From positions 332,051 through 396,050 of the forward strand of contig JAAOMT010000708.1 of assembly GCA_016748015.1 (NCBI GenBank): 64,000 bases of DNA, written 5' to 3'. A program made the translations under genes and the position numbers. The notes under the pieces are model-generated. The model saw only the letters and a list, made by a program, of their open reading frames with translations. It did no database searches and had not been told where the DNA came from. Position 1 is the stretch's first letter. Every line of letters begins with the position of its first letter. Of this stretch, positions 42,766 through 55,660 are shown in pieces. Source of the stretch: Geosiphon pyriformis (Eukaryota > Glomeromycota > Glomeromycetes > Archaeosporales > Geosiphonaceae).

Positions 42766-45020
42766 CTACACAGCTATATGAACTGATACTAATTCACCTA
42801 TACCTGAAAAGAACAAGCAAGTCTTGCGAAAACCAAAATAAACACCTAAAGCACTAGTAATGCCAAGTAACCTAACCACTCCTGCAGAGAACCTCGAAGC
42901 CAAACCATGAACTGAAATGACAGCTGAACTATCTAGTGGGATCAGTTCATTCTTCTCCATATACGCACGATGCTTAGCATGAATCGACCAGACATCCTTC
43001 CTGAAAGCAAGACCAAGAGAGCGCACAAACTTGACAATTTCCAAAACAGCAATCTTGGGGTCGTGAAAGATGGAAACAGCCTCGCTAAACTATCCATTGA
43101 AAACAAAGTCCTTAAAAAGAGCCATAGACACAGAGGAATCAGAAACACTGGATGACAACAGCTGCAATATATCTGAGGGGGAGTGAGAGGAGCCAGAAAG
43201 CGCCTTCCAAGACCCTACATAAGAATTCAACAACTGGTGCTGAACAGACTCGTCAACCTTGCAAGAGAACACATGATCCGACACCTCCACCTCACCACAA
43301 TACAAGCACAACACGCTAGGATAACGTTTATTATAGAGGCGCTTCCGAACAGCAACCGGCAGCCGATGGTGCAAAGACTTCATAAAATAAGTACACACAC
43401 TGGACGAATACCTGCTGGTAAATCCTGCAGCCATGTGCAAATCAGGATGCCACACCAACGACGAACGGGGCCAATCAACCTTAGAAGACAAGCTGCCAAC
43501 CAAAACCCCAGAACCAAAACCAATCTCCCACCACACACGACAAATATCACGAACAAAATGCTTCGAATTTTCAGAAACAACATCACCATCAGCTGCCAAG
43601 AAGTGCTCACTCAAGCAAGGGGGAAGATACCAATTGGAGAGAGAAGCGGCACCAGCAATCGCATCAGCACGCTTATTTCCCAAAACACCAGAATGACCTT
43701 TCACCTTGCGAAAGCTAACCCTTAACTTCTTACTGTGAATTACATTGACAATATGATGACGTTTGATCCAACACTGATTACAAAAATTGGGACACACCAG
43801 ATCTAACTCCGACCTGCAAGCATCCAACGCCGATTGACTATCTGAGAACAAACAAACAGAGCTTGACGGAGGAACACACTCCAGAGCTAAAGCAACAGCC
43901 TGCAATTCCGCCAAAGTAGACGACATCAAACTTAATACCCTTATGTCCAAACCCAAACCAATGTCCTCAAAAAAAACAGCAGCACCAGCTCTACAGCCAA
44001 CCATGCCAAGACCACTAAGAGATCCATCCGTATACACTGACAGGCTGCTAGCACCGGTCACCAAGAGACGATCATGAATAGACACAAATTCACCAGACTT
44101 AAGAATGTTTGAAGGATTACCATCCCCCAAAACTAGAGATTGATCACGAGAAGATCTCACACTATTGAGAAACAAAACAGAATGCTTGAACCACTCAGGA
44201 ACTGGGCCACGGGAGTCCAATCTCTTCCACTGCTTGAAAGTGTACCAATCATAAACAGCACCATGACGGTCACGAAGTTGATTCACAAAGGCAATACCAT
44301 ACCACTGAAGAGAAGGGAGAAACTTAAGAAATCTTGACTCGCCCAGAACCTCAGACATAGGCACTCTACCATGAGACCGAAAAGAACTAACCAAAGAGCC
44401 ACTCAGAGACACATTGCAATCGACAAGAACATGAACCATGCCTGCCAGAAAGTTATTAGAAGCACTGATACAAATACGAACAGGAGAACACAATAGATGA
44501 ACAGGGCACCAACACAGAACTTGCAAGTCATAAGACCTGTGGAAAAACAAACGACCCAAGATACCACCAGAGTTCGCAAAACTGACAAGGGAAGCAATCT
44601 TGCTTTCAGATTGAACTTGAGAAAATGACTTCAAACCATAAAACGAAGGGTGGTAAACCACATTATTGGAGAAATCGAGTGGCAAACCAGACTTGAGCTT
44701 CAAACCTTTACAAATCAGAGCATCCCACTTCCCGCACACACCAACAGGAATAAAACTGAACTGAGTTCTATAGCTGACTATCGGATGCAGAACTGCCGAC
44801 ACCAAATACAAAAACTGCTTATCTGAGACCGCCTTCCTCAACACCAGATTGGTAAAAAAGCGAATGTCCAAATGCGCCTTAGCCAAGCTAGGCTTCAAAA
44901 GACCCTCAGTTGACAGAAAAATGCCCAGATATCGGTGAGATTCGCTCTTTTTGGCAATAGAAATGGGCGAACCACTGATAAAAAGGAAAAGACTGCTGAC
45001 TCTGCTATTGATAGGAATGG
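42766..45020 (-). pseudogene. LINE ORF2, part 2: RT thumb, RNase H and C-terminal Cys/His domain
   Basis: Continuing after the frameshift, INNDKTVAIPIN and SHRYLGIFLS mark the RT end. The 602-codon piece from 44898 includes RNase H with all hallmarks: VYTDGSLSGLG, TLAELQAVALALE, LFSDSQSALDAC and KVKGHSGVLGNKRADAIAG. It is followed by a Cys/His motif (CLYCGEVEVSDHVFSC). An in-frame TAG at 43087-43089 (FNG-stop-FSEAV, fits Trp) precedes a further 107 codons that end at 42766 in a moderately hydrophobic tail (LGITSALGVYFGFRKTC). That tail beyond the Cys/His motif is longer than usual for LINEs, and I cannot assign its role. Confidence 0.88.
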
Positions 45021-47418
45021 CTACTGTTTTGTCGTTGTTAATAGAAATCTCATTGATAAAAAAAATTCACTAGCAACATCGAGAATATGTTGAGTAGCCA
45101 TCTGACTGCTACCAACCCAAATCGTATCATCAACAAAAGCACCAGCGGCAAAAAAAGAAGAAAACCCAGCCTGAGATTCGGAACGACCATTCTTGGAAAC
45201 AAAGTGAGAGTTCAACCTATACCCACATACACTCTTCTGTCTTTTGACTTCACACAAAAGAGGATCATAAAATATGCGCCAGAGAAGAGGAGAGAAGACC
45301 TCTCCCTGGTCCAAACCATCGTGCACACGGTAACCGTTTGTCAGTCCAAAATCAGTCATGACTTGATTGGTACGATCCCTATGAATACCACCAAAAAACC
45401 GAATAAATTTGCTACACATCTTAATCCTAACCAAACTTTTCTCGAGATGCTCCCAGCCAACCAAGTCATACGCCTTTCGCATGTCCTACAGAACCAGCCA
45501 TAGCTCCCTGTTTTTTTCCAAAGCATTTTCGACCACTGAACCAATTGCAAAAATAGGGGACTGGGTTGTTATACCCTTCAAAACTGAGAAATTAGCCCTT
45601 CGAAGCACATCAAAAGTACTGCATGCCAAAGAAATCCTGTCCGAAAATATCTTGGAAAGAACCTTGCGAGCTGTTTTGATCAAGGCAATAGGATGTGTGT
45701 TCGTTAAAACACCTTTCCACTCATAAGGTTTCGGAATCATTGAGATCCATGCTTCCTTCCAAGAGCCGGGCACTGACTCACTAGACAAACAAGAGTTCAA
45801 GAGCACCAACAACATATCCAAAACTGACCTATTACAATGTTTCCAAAGCTCATTTGAAATACCCGACAAACCAGCCGCTTTACCCTCCGGAAGATCAGAA
45901 ATTACCCCAAGGAACTTATCATACCCAATCGAACACATAACACCAGAAAAAGCTTCGTCAAAAACATACTCCAGCGGCTGATATTGAAGGCACCAATCAT
46001 CCAAGACATTATCGACCATCCGACGCTTCCTAGTCCAACCTCCCATGATCGCATCTACCTTGGATTTGACCTGCTCAGGTTCCAAAATCAATTCATCATC
46101 AACCACCAAATGATCCAGCACAATCTTATGAAATGGGCGCTCCAACACGCTTCTTATTGTATAACCTTTATTTACCTCAAAGCTTTCCATCCTCTTGTCT
46201 ATTGCAGATCTGATGCATGCTTCTTTAGCACTCTGAGATTCAATGAGCTTGGACTTTCGATAAAATTTCCTGGCACCAAAAAGAGCAGAACAAACACGAC
46301 CAGATTCCACCAGATCCTGAACGACCAAAGCCTTGACACTGTTCAGAGAAGCCCAACACCTCATGAGAGAAGCAAAATCCACAGCACACCTCACACAAAA
46401 TGCCTTAATAATTTTTGAAACCAGAAGCTCCAACTTGTGGAACCTTGATGACTCTTTGGTAAAGACACCATCAAATTCTTTGAACCACTTTTTCTTGAAC
46501 ACTTTATTAGCCGAAAAAATCATTATTCTGCGAACAACATTCCACATTGCGTCCAAATCCAAAAACCTCACAGAAACAGCAAACTCATCTGAAAACATTG
46601 TTGCATTAGCCAATGTGGCACACTTAAAATCGATCCATTTACTCTCATCAGCACCCTTGAAATCAAACTTCCATCTGTCTCTGTTTGCTTGCTTGCGAAA
46701 AGAGCTCAATTGCGTATCCAGAAGCCCACCCAAACCCAAAGACACTGAGACAGCTTGATGATCCGTGTCAAAGTGCTTACTAACACCCGAAACATTACGA
46801 TGTACCATCGCATTGACTAGATTCGGAGTAATCAATTGTTCTTTTGACACCCCTAGAGTTCTCCCAAGTGGGCATTTTCACAGCCGGGCTCCCGACCAAA
46901 GAGTTAATCAATCCCAAATCAAGGCACTTCTTGAAACTTGCACACTTATGAGAGCCGTCTTCATTAAAATCGCCACCGAAGATAACAAAGAAGGACTTAT
47001 TAACAGCCTTTGCGATGATAGAGTTGATTTTGCCTGTCTGAGAGAACTGGACTGCCGAAGAAGCGCCAGCGTACAGTCCCAAAATTGACACAGAGAGTCT
47101 GTTCTTGAAAAGTAACTTGATAGACAACAACCGACCCAGGACCTCAGACACTTTGCATATATGTCTTGCCAAAAAAAAGTTTATAACTACTGCCACACCA
47201 GCACCCAGATACCCAGAATCCAAACCAGTAGTAAACATCCGAACCCCATCAAACTTGTTAATGATCCAGGGCTGAACCTTACCTTTTAACTTAGTTTCAG
47301 TAAAAATCGAAATTGAATTGTCCATGTCCTTATGCCAACAAACGACATCACCCTGCTTTGCAGGGTTGTTCATTCCTCTAACATTGCATGTAGTGACTCT
47401 CCATACTAATTCACTCAT
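45021..47418 (-). pseudogene. LINE ORF2, part 1: endonuclease and reverse transcriptase
   Basis: ATG 47418 opens an APE-type endonuclease: TTCNVRGMNNPAKQ, FTETKLKG, FGGDFNEDGSH, WENSRGVKRTIDY. A one-base frameshift near 46800-46850 precedes FDTDHQAVSVSLG (catalytic DH). The frame of 46850-45486 holds the linker and RT start (EAWISMIPKPYEWKGV, THPIALIKTARKV). A TAG at 45483-45485 replaces Gln in LVL-stop-DMRKAYD. RT continues (DMRKAYDLVGWEHL, GLDQGEVFSPLLWRIF) to a catalytic FVDD box in AFVDDTIWVGSS. A second frameshift lies in a run of eight T near 45058-45066. Confidence 0.9.
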
Positions 47419-49214
47419 TGGGAGGGGGATTGGAAGTTTGCACCACCAGCCAAAGCCAGACTATCGAAACAAGCGGACAAGATCAACACAGATTTGGAGA
47501 GGCCCTTCAACATATTTTTCAACTTGACAACATGGAGGGACGTGGATGAGTCCACAATTGTAGCAAACTCATGGCCATCAGCCATACTCAAGTCCATATC
47601 CAATGTCACATCACTTTCCAAATTCTGTGGCGGGGTGACCACTGGCAGCCAGCATCCTTGACCAGGCTGGGGAACCACTGGCACAAGCAAATCTAACCTC
47701 TTGGCCAACCCATCAATTTGTTTTGTGAGACTGACAAGACCATCCTTGATACTGACCAGTCTTTTTTCCAGATTTTTTGCAACAGGAGGGATAGGTTTAC
47801 CATCGATGACAGAACCAAAACTTGCCTTACCACCAGAAAGAGAGGGAGCAGAGGGAGCGCTAACCACCGATGCCTAAGTTTTACCACCAAAAGCCAAAGG
47901 ACGAGAGATAGGCGCAGATCTCCTTGCATAAATTTTCGCCAATCTGGATTGGTCCTGAACCAAAAGGTGAGCCTTTCTGCCTCCTGCAATCCCAGCACCT
48001 TTGACTGTTCTGCAACCAAGAGAAGTATGACCAAATTTCTTACAAACCGCACATGAAGCTAAAGAAAGACGGGACCAACGGAGACCAAAGCTCTTTATAA
48101 CTGAAGTTGTTGCTATTGCATTAACTAATTCCACTTCCGAGCTAAAACACACAGTGGCACAGCAGGCGCAAGAATAACTGACAGGATTGCAATCGATGAA
48201 GCAGGTTTTCCCACCAATAGAACCAATAAAATCCCACAAATTATGAGCAGTGGTTCCCATGAGAAGAGTATATAGCAAAGCCTTAAAATTATCTCTGGTA
48301 TCCCACGATTGTTTGTCGATATCAGCCCTGGCCACCCGAATCACGTCCTTCCCAATGAGGATAGACCACTTAGAGGCCAGAAAATCAGCCTGGTCTTGAT
48401 CTTCCAATTCGATGATCGCCTTTTGCCATAAACCCACCAGCTGCATTTTGATCGACTTAATGATGCCAAATTCGGCTACAGCCACACGCACAGCCTCCAA
48501 AGATGTTCTCACAGGAATTTCTTTCAGCACAATTGCCCGATTTGTATGATTGTTGACAGGGTGCTTGAGATTGGTGTTTACTACAACACCATGGTCATTA
48601 GCCAAATTAGCTGCAGTCATCATTGTCTCCTCAGAAGTGAAAGTAGCCCGAATAATTCCACCAAATTTTGAGGGGGTAGAGGCCCCCCCAAAACTATTTA
48701 CACCTGAAAAGATTTTTCTGACAAAATTGACTTTTTCCTGAGAGGATTTACCCACCACTGCCACCAGATCTATATCCAAAGCGAAGGACTTGCAAACAGG
48801 CACCTGAACGGACGGCTTGACTGGAAAAGGAGGCGGGAGAAGAAGAGATTCATCCAACACATCACCATCCGCATCGACAGCATCATAATCAATCACACCC
48901 AATGGCTTCCCTAATACTTTTTTGGTCTTTACACACAAACCTCTAGGCGTTTGATCAGGATCTCCTCCCGCGAAAGGACCATCATCACCATAGTCCACAC
49001 TGGTTTCTTCCACCAAGCATTCTTCCTCCATGTCAATACTCTCAGATTCCGTAGTGTTACCAGTCTCCAAACTCCATGAACAAACACCAAAAATTTCAGC
49101 AGCAACCCTTCTGTTATCAACACCCTCTGCCAACACACCTCCCTTCCTCTTTTTCCTTAATGCAACCGCTTTAAAACCACTCTCAGAACCAGAAACTTTA
49201 GCAGTCTTTTTCAT
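47415..49214 (-). pseudogene. LINE ORF1: RRM and zinc-knuckle nucleic-acid-binding protein
   Basis: One frame of about 600 codons with a single TAG at 47874-47876 (GKT-stop-ASVV, fits Gln). The basic/acidic N-terminus is followed by an RRM-like fold around residues 215-300 (AIVLKEIPVRTSLEAV, AIIELEDQDQADFLA), a CCHC knuckle CAVCKKFGHTSLGC near residue 390, and after the stop a coiled-coil-like heptad stretch (VAKNLEKRLVSIKDGLVSL). ORF1 proteins coat LINE RNA and chaperone priming. Its stop TGA overlaps the ORF2 ATG as ATGA, a termination-reinitiation arrangement. Confidence 0.88.
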
Positions 49215-49352
49215 AACAGTAATAACAGAGCCAACAGTGGCCTCGTAATCGAAAAACGGTTTTGATTTATCATACTGAATGGTAAAAAACTTCTTTCAAA
49301 AAAAAACTCTTGACTCTTTTTTGGGAATTTTGAACAAAGGAAAAAAAGAAGT

Positions 49353-51968
49353 TTTTTATTTTTTGTACTATTCTAAGTGAATTGATTAAATTTTTCTGGT
49401 TTCAATAATAAATTTTGTTGTAATAAAGAAAGTATTGTTTTAATTGGTGTTGTAAATAATGTTTTTTAATTGGAAATTAATTCTATAATATAGTAAAAGT
49501 TTTCAAATAATTTTTAATGTTGTTGTAATTTTTGAAATCTATTATTTAATTGTTTATTGTTAAGTTAATAAATTGTGATATTGGTAAATTGTTGGTATTA
49601 ATTTTAATTTTGCCTTATTTTAGAAAGACTATTTATATTAATATGTAATTTTTTGGTTTGTAATAGACAATATATTTGTAGTTGGCTAAAAAATTAGTTT
49701 ATTAAGATTATTTAGTATTGAGTTTGGAATTTTTTTTGTTAAGCTATTTAAGATCAATATTGTTAATAATAATGTCAATTTTTTTTTCTTTATAAATATT
49801 GTTAAAAGTATTTAAAAACTAATATAATAGCTGCTATTTTTAATTTAATTGAGCCATATTTTGTTTTAGTAGATTTGAGTGTTCTGTTAATATAAACAAT
49901 AACTTACTTATTGCTATTGTTATCTAATTGTAATAAAATAATACCAAATACTATATATAATATATTAGTAATCAATTAAAACTGTTTGTTGAAATTAAAG
50001 TAAACAAAAATTGAAATTGTTGTTAAATTTTCTTTTAAAATATCAAAAACTTTTTGTAGAGTGGGGTCTATTGATATATAATATCTTTATTGGTTAAATA
50101 ATTGAATAGTTTGGCAATTTTTAAAAATTTTTTATTGAATTTTCAATAATAATAGGTTAATCTTATAAATCCTCTTAATTTAGTAGTATTGCAGAAAATT
50201 TAAAAGTTTTTTACAATACTAATAGTTCTTAAATTGAATTGGATTCCATCTTTGTTAATAATGTATTCAAAAAAATTAAACTTGTTTTCTCAAAGTAGTA
50301 TTTCTTAATGTTTAGCTTTAATTTTATTTTCTATAATTATTAAAAAACTTCTTACAAATAAATTAAATAAGCTTTAAAAGTTAGAAAATAGATATTAATA
50401 TTATCCAAATAAACAACTACTGATTGCTATAAAAAATTTTATATATAATATTTATAAGTTACTAAAATATTGCTGGTATATTGCAAAGTTTAAAAGATAT
50501 TACATTGAATTTGTAGTTTTTTTTTGAGTAGTAAAAGCTGTTTTGAGTCAGTTTTTTGAATTTATTTTAACTTGTCAGTATTTACTTTCTAAATTTAAAG
50601 TTGAAAAAAACTTGATTTTCTTTAAGGCATCTAATATGTTGTTAATTTTTTGTAAAGAGTATATATTTTTAATTGTTATATTGTTGAGTTAATAATAATC
50701 TACACAAAATCTGATCTTTTTATTTTTTTAATTAGAATTACTAATAAGATTCAAAGATTTTTAATAGTTAAATTAATCTATTATTAAGTATTCATTAATT
50801 TTTTTTCTAATAAATTGGTGGCTAACAAGTAGAATTCAATATATTTGTTAACATTTTAATAAAGCATTTTCTATATAAATTTGGTATTAAATAATATTTG
50901 TTTTCTTTAGATCATTGTTGTTTCTAACAAATATATTAGCATATTCAATAATAATTTGTTTTAATTGTTTTTGTTATTAAAGTTTTAAAAGATTTATGTT
51001 AATTCTAATTAGTTTTTTTTATAAAATAGTAGTTTTTAATGCTTAAGATAATATTTGGATTTGAAAAAAGAATGTGTTTTACAATTTTGATAAAATTAAA
51101 AACAATTTGAGAAGTTTTATTTTGAAAAATATTGCTATGTATAATTTCAATTTCTAGTTTATTCAATAAAATAATTAGATAATTGTTGAGATTATAAAAT
51201 ATAACTTGAAACTTTTTCATTTTTTTAGAAATATAAATGTTTAAAATTAAAATTTTATATTTTAAACAAATTTGTTTGTTTGATTCAAATATTTATTATT
51301 TGGTAATAAGTTTTGAGCAGATGTAGATTTTTTGATATTTTTTAAAAAATAAAATAGTAATTGGTTGTAAAAGTTAAAAAATCTGGTGAGATTTATTCTG
51401 TGCATTAAAAATTATGTTAACTAAAACTGTAAATTATTTAGTTAAACCAAAACCTTGAATTTTTATTTTATTTTTGCCTAATTGTTCTATGTAATTAATT
51501 GATTATAAACTTGAAATATTGATTAAGGATAAATAAATAGCTTAAGCAATTTTGAAATTGATTTATATTAAAAAATTTGGTTAAAAGACCAAAGTATCTT
51601 TTTCTAAATATTGTAAATCATATCTCACATTAATTTTGTGTGCTTTTTTTGGCTTAATTTCTTAATTTTTATTATCAAAATACTTAAATTGTATAGCAGA
51701 CTAATTTTTGGTAAAATAGATTGATGTAATTGCAATTTTTTTTTTGGTTCAAGTTCTCCAAATTCAATTTTGTATTTGTTGTTTTCAAGTAATAATATGC
51801 TAAGAGCATAATATTTTGGATATTATTAGTTATTACAAAACATAATACATTTTTTATATTACTGAATATTTATTTATTTTAATTATTGAATTTGAACCTT
51901 TTTGGTTAAATAAACATAATTTGTAATCTGGTGATAAGTTTTTACTTTATCTTTATAATCAAATCCAG
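49353..51968 (-). pseudogene. E7 pol relic: integrase start, RT, linker, dUTPase (minus)
   Basis: The continuation of E7 beyond the LINE, mapping collinearly to E2 from about 11600 back to 8810. The only open piece (51005-51220) reads QVIFYNLNNYLIILLNKLEI, the beta-rich linker of E2 (VTFYNPNNYPIILLNNLEIG). dUTPase motif 5 is seen as QGFGLT near 51465. At 51940-51968 it reads FDYKDKVKTYHQI (E2: FDYKDEVEVYHQI), where E8 interrupts. RT around 49700-50950 is nearly all A/T with many stops. Confidence 0.8.
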
Positions 51969-52808
51969 TATTACTTATAGAAAAAAAGTACAAAAAAAAA
52001 TAGAAAAAACAGATCATAAAATAGACCAATAAAAGAATAATATTTAATAAGTAAGTATATTTTTAGAAAATCATAACACATTTTTAAGAATAAATATATT
52101 TCTAAAAAGTAGCATAGAAAAAAATAGAAATATGTGAGATCTTATATAATATAAATTATATATATATAGCAAAAATATTAAAAGCAGAAAAGACAGAACA
52201 ATAGTTAAAAACAAGTAATTATCAAATAACTTTTTTTTTAAAAAATAGTTTTCTATAATTTAAAGTAAAATTATGTTCATATTAATAAAAATACTTATTA
52301 TTATTCAATTTATATTGTTATTACTTAATTAAGAAATATTAATTATTTCTATACTATTAACAATTTATATTGATAAAATTTGATACTTAACTATACTGGA
52401 CTAATAACTCTTAATCATAATTATTGATGAAATACTAATTTTTTATTTTTTTTTTCTTTTTGTTTTCTTTTTGTTTTCTTTTTGTTTTCTTTGTTGTTTA
52501 TTAATTAATTAAAAAATTAAGTTTTAAGTAATTAATATCAAGAATAACCTAGTAAAAAATCTATAAAACAAGAATTAAAACTTTAAGAATAGCTTATTAG
52601 AAAAACAAAACTGCCAGAATAAACTAGCCATTACACTAAAAAAAATTCACAAAAGAAACTATTAATTGAATTTCTGTTCATTATACAAAAGATTCAACAA
52701 AAATCTTTAGATAATAAAATCTTCAGAAATTACTATTATTAATAGCTATTAAGTACCAAATTACAGATTTGTTATTTATTCTAATATCCCAAATAATTAC
52801 TTGTAATA
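51969..52808 (+). repeat. E8 5' LTR (decayed family B)
   Basis: Starts TATTACTTATAG, ends ACTTGTAATA, followed by TTTGGTGCTCTTTGTAAGG (compare TTTGGTGCTTCCTGTGAGG in E4). TATATATAG lies near 52160. A TTTTTG-TTTTC tandem pyrimidine run lies at about 52455-52495. The flank on the left is CCAG (51965-51968). Confidence 0.85.
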
Positions 52809-52872
52809 TTTGGTGCTCTTTGTAAGGTATAATCTAATAAAAAATTAATATCTACAACAATTATTCAGAAAA

Positions 52873-55660
52873 GTGGCAGAATTAGAAATAATAAAAACAA
52901 ATTATTTAGGATTTACCAAATTTTTATTCTAATAATATCAACAATAGTTAAAATTAACTAGCAACTATTTTCTAGTCAAATCAGTCTTTAATTTTTACAT
53001 TAACAAAAAAATTATACATTTTTTAAGAGAACAAACAAATTTTGAATCAGCAAAAAAAAATTTTTACAGTAAATTATTCCAATATATTAGCTTATTACTA
53101 AATTATAATTTTATTACAATTATCACTGAAATCAATTGTGAAATTAAAAAATACACTCAACAAAAGTTTTTAATTATATTTATAAATAAAAACAAAAACA
53201 GAATACAAATATTAGCAAATATGCTTAAAACAATATAACTGTTTAACTAAAAGAAACCCAAAGTTATTTTTTTAATACATCTATTATATCATTATATACC
53301 AAAAAGTAACATTAACATACTATCAAATTTTGTGTTATTATCTACAACAAAACTAACTGTTACAAGAATTTTATTTTAAAACAATCAGAAGAAATTTAAA
53401 CTATTAAGAACCTATGCCAATTATTTTGAAGGATTTAAATTGTAATTAACAATTTTATTAGAACTTTAATTACTACTATTTCAACCAAATTTTAAATCTA
53501 CTAATAATTGGAAAAAAACAAAATCAGAAAATAATAATAATAACAATTAAGAAATTAATAATTAAAATCTGATCCCAAATAATCTGAAAATTTAAACTTT
53601 AATTGTTGTTACCGGAGGTTTTTGGTCTCTTTCCTTAAATGTTGGTAATGTTGATTTGCTGTGAATTCACGTTCTCAGGAAGTAGGTAAACCTCCAGTAA
53701 CTGAATTTATCTTCAAATTATCTCTGATAATTTGAACTGCTGGGCTGATAAGTGGAATGGCCAATTCCTTGCCAGTTACTTTATGTAGTTACGTTGTAGT
53801 AAACGTCAACTCTTTCCCAGGAATTGCTCATCTGGAAGCTCACTAAAATGTGTAGTTACTTTGCTGTGAAAGTCAACTCTTCTACAGGAATTTCGTTTGT
53901 AGGCTACCCTAATGATTGTAATAAAAAAAGAAAAGAAAAATAAAAAAAATATAAAAGAAATAGAATTTTATCAAGGAAAACGTTTTCTATCCAGGCCTGG
54001 AGTCACTAACAGTTTATTGAAATTGGTAGCTAATCAATTTCAACATTTCCTTGAAGAGAAAAGCTCTTTTTTTATACAACTTGTTGTAGTACTAGTCTAT
54101 AAACTTGCACTTTTTCTCTTTGCTCAAATTTCGGTGAATTAAAGATACATTTTGATGAACTACAAGTTATTTCACTGAACTATTGATTAATTTGGGTGAA
54201 CTATTCATAATTTCGGCGAATTTCTGTAAATTTCGGCGAATTTTTGAATATTATAAAGTTCAGAGTATTGTGTAATTTGATCATCCTACTTTCTGTTATA
54301 CTAATTAGATTATTTTGATTGAATTGTGATATGTGATAATTGATTAAATAATAAATGATAATTTGAAATGATATTAATATACTAATTAATTATAGGAATT
54401 ATAAGGGTAATTTCATGTTAATTAATAGCTAAAATTCTACTGGTAACATTGTTTAATCTTAGCAAAACTTAAATAATTCAAATCTTATTCTTATTATTCA
54501 ACAAAACCTACTTTTAATTATTTAGATTAATCTACCACCAGTTATACCAATAGTTCTTTTATTATAACAACACTAATAACAATTACTACTAGTATTAATA
54601 GTTTATATATTAATTACAAAACTAAAAAATTTATTGGAAAAGAAAACAACATCCAAGCATAATTAAACAATATGGCAAAAATCATCACAGCCAACAGATA
54701 AGATAATGTCAAAGCTCTTTAAATTATTTCATATTTTCTACAAGATACTGTCAACTTATATTATTAGGATCTTATAAACAAACTTAATAACTTTAACATA
54801 TTTAAAACTGTGTTTTTATAGTATTTTAGTAATTATAATAGTATCAATTAGCTATTAACTGGTTTTATTATAATCAAATAAGACAATATAAAACAGTCAT
54901 CACTTATTTAAAATGCTTTTACAGAAATTTGCACCAAATCTAAGCAATTAATGCTAATTACTTTATAGCATCACAGATTTTAAATTAATTTATTTATAAA
55001 TTATGCAGTAATTTATTACAACAAGTATACTTATTACATCTAAACATATTTTAAAACATAATTACCTATATTAAAGATTTTAAATTAATAGAATTCAAAA
55101 CCAAATATGCTTAAACCATAAATTTAATAATAAATAGATTATCTGAATTAAATACCAAATTAAAGCAATTTAGTAAAACAATTAATCAGAAAATTGAAAG
55201 ATACTTAATTAGCAATTAGACAATTTATTGATCTTCTTAATATTATAATCATTAAAAAAACTTTAATTAGTTCCAAAATCAGTTGTATTTATTATAATTA
55301 GCTTTAGCAACTCAATTATAATAACAAAAAATATGTATCTGTTATTATTGTAATAAACAAGAAAACTTAAAAATAAATTATAGGGCAAGATTAAATAACC
55401 AATAATCAAGAAATCAATATTAAAATTCTGATTGCAGATTTCAAATTCCAAATTACACTAACAATTTGTTATTAAAACTATACTAATATCAACTTTATTA
55501 TGTGCTAATAATACAATAACTAATATATTTATCTCTAATTTATTAAATATTAATATCAATAATCTTTTAACTACTGCAATCACAGATAGTTTACCAACTT
55601 TAACAAATTCAAGTGCAGTCTCAAATTTTAGCTCAAATCACTAATAAAAATCAAAAACTG
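52873..55660 (+). pseudogene. gag: E8 Gag relic, split by a solo LTR
   Basis: Starts at the shared AAAAGTGGCAGAA. Matches E4 Gag: NYLGFTKFLF, INKKIIHFLRE, and FITIITEINCEIKKYTQQK. It is cut at 53602-53606 by the solo LTR and resumes at about 54453 (E4 equivalent 21140). The gag domain lies at 54600-55080 (TKKFIGKENN and FLQDTVN region). The knuckle near 55330 reads CYYCNKQENLKINY, with two of four zinc ligands lost. Many stops. Confidence 0.78.
53607..54448 (-). repeat. Young solo LTR (E2 family) nested in E8 gag
   Basis: On the plus strand it begins TGTTACCGG and ends ACTGGTAACA, with perfect 7-base inverted termini. Flanked by TTGT on both sides (53603-53606 and 54449-54452), a clean 4-base target duplication. 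It keeps CpGs (CGGCGAAT units at 54130-54250), the 9-bp hairpin (TTGAAATTG/CAATTTCAA near 54018-54044) and the CCAGGCCTGG palindrome near 53991-54000. At 842 bases it is shorter than the 982-base E2 LTR. The 76-codon ORF at 53912-54142 is not a gene. Confidence 0.92.

Larger units (their letters stand above)
42618..49352 (-). mobile_element. LINE (non-LTR retrotransposon) with RNase H, inserted in E7 integrase
   Basis: A full-length-looking minus-strand LINE: short 5' UTR, ORF1, overlapping ORF2 (endonuclease, RT, RNase H, C-terminal Cys/His motif), 3' UTR and an A-rich tail of AAAAAAAT-like repeats (plus-strand T run at 42618-42650). E7 integrase sequence is interrupted here and continues at about 49353. 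It is far richer in G+C than its surroundings. It has about three in-frame stops and two frameshifts, so it arrived long after E7 decayed. The RNase H points to the Tad1/I/R1 side of LINE diversity; the exact clade is not resolvable by eye. Confidence 0.92.

Noticed and set aside
43183-43725. Long plus-strand ORFs across 43-49 kb (for example 180, 144, 141 and 138 residues)
   Set aside because: They are antisense shadows of the LINE ORFs, which have clear RNase H, RT, endonuclease and RRM motifs on the minus strand.
53912-54142. A 76-residue ORF with a hydrophobic C-terminus as a small membrane protein
   Set aside because: It lies inside a solo LTR, antisense to the LTR, and the equivalent frame is not kept in other copies.
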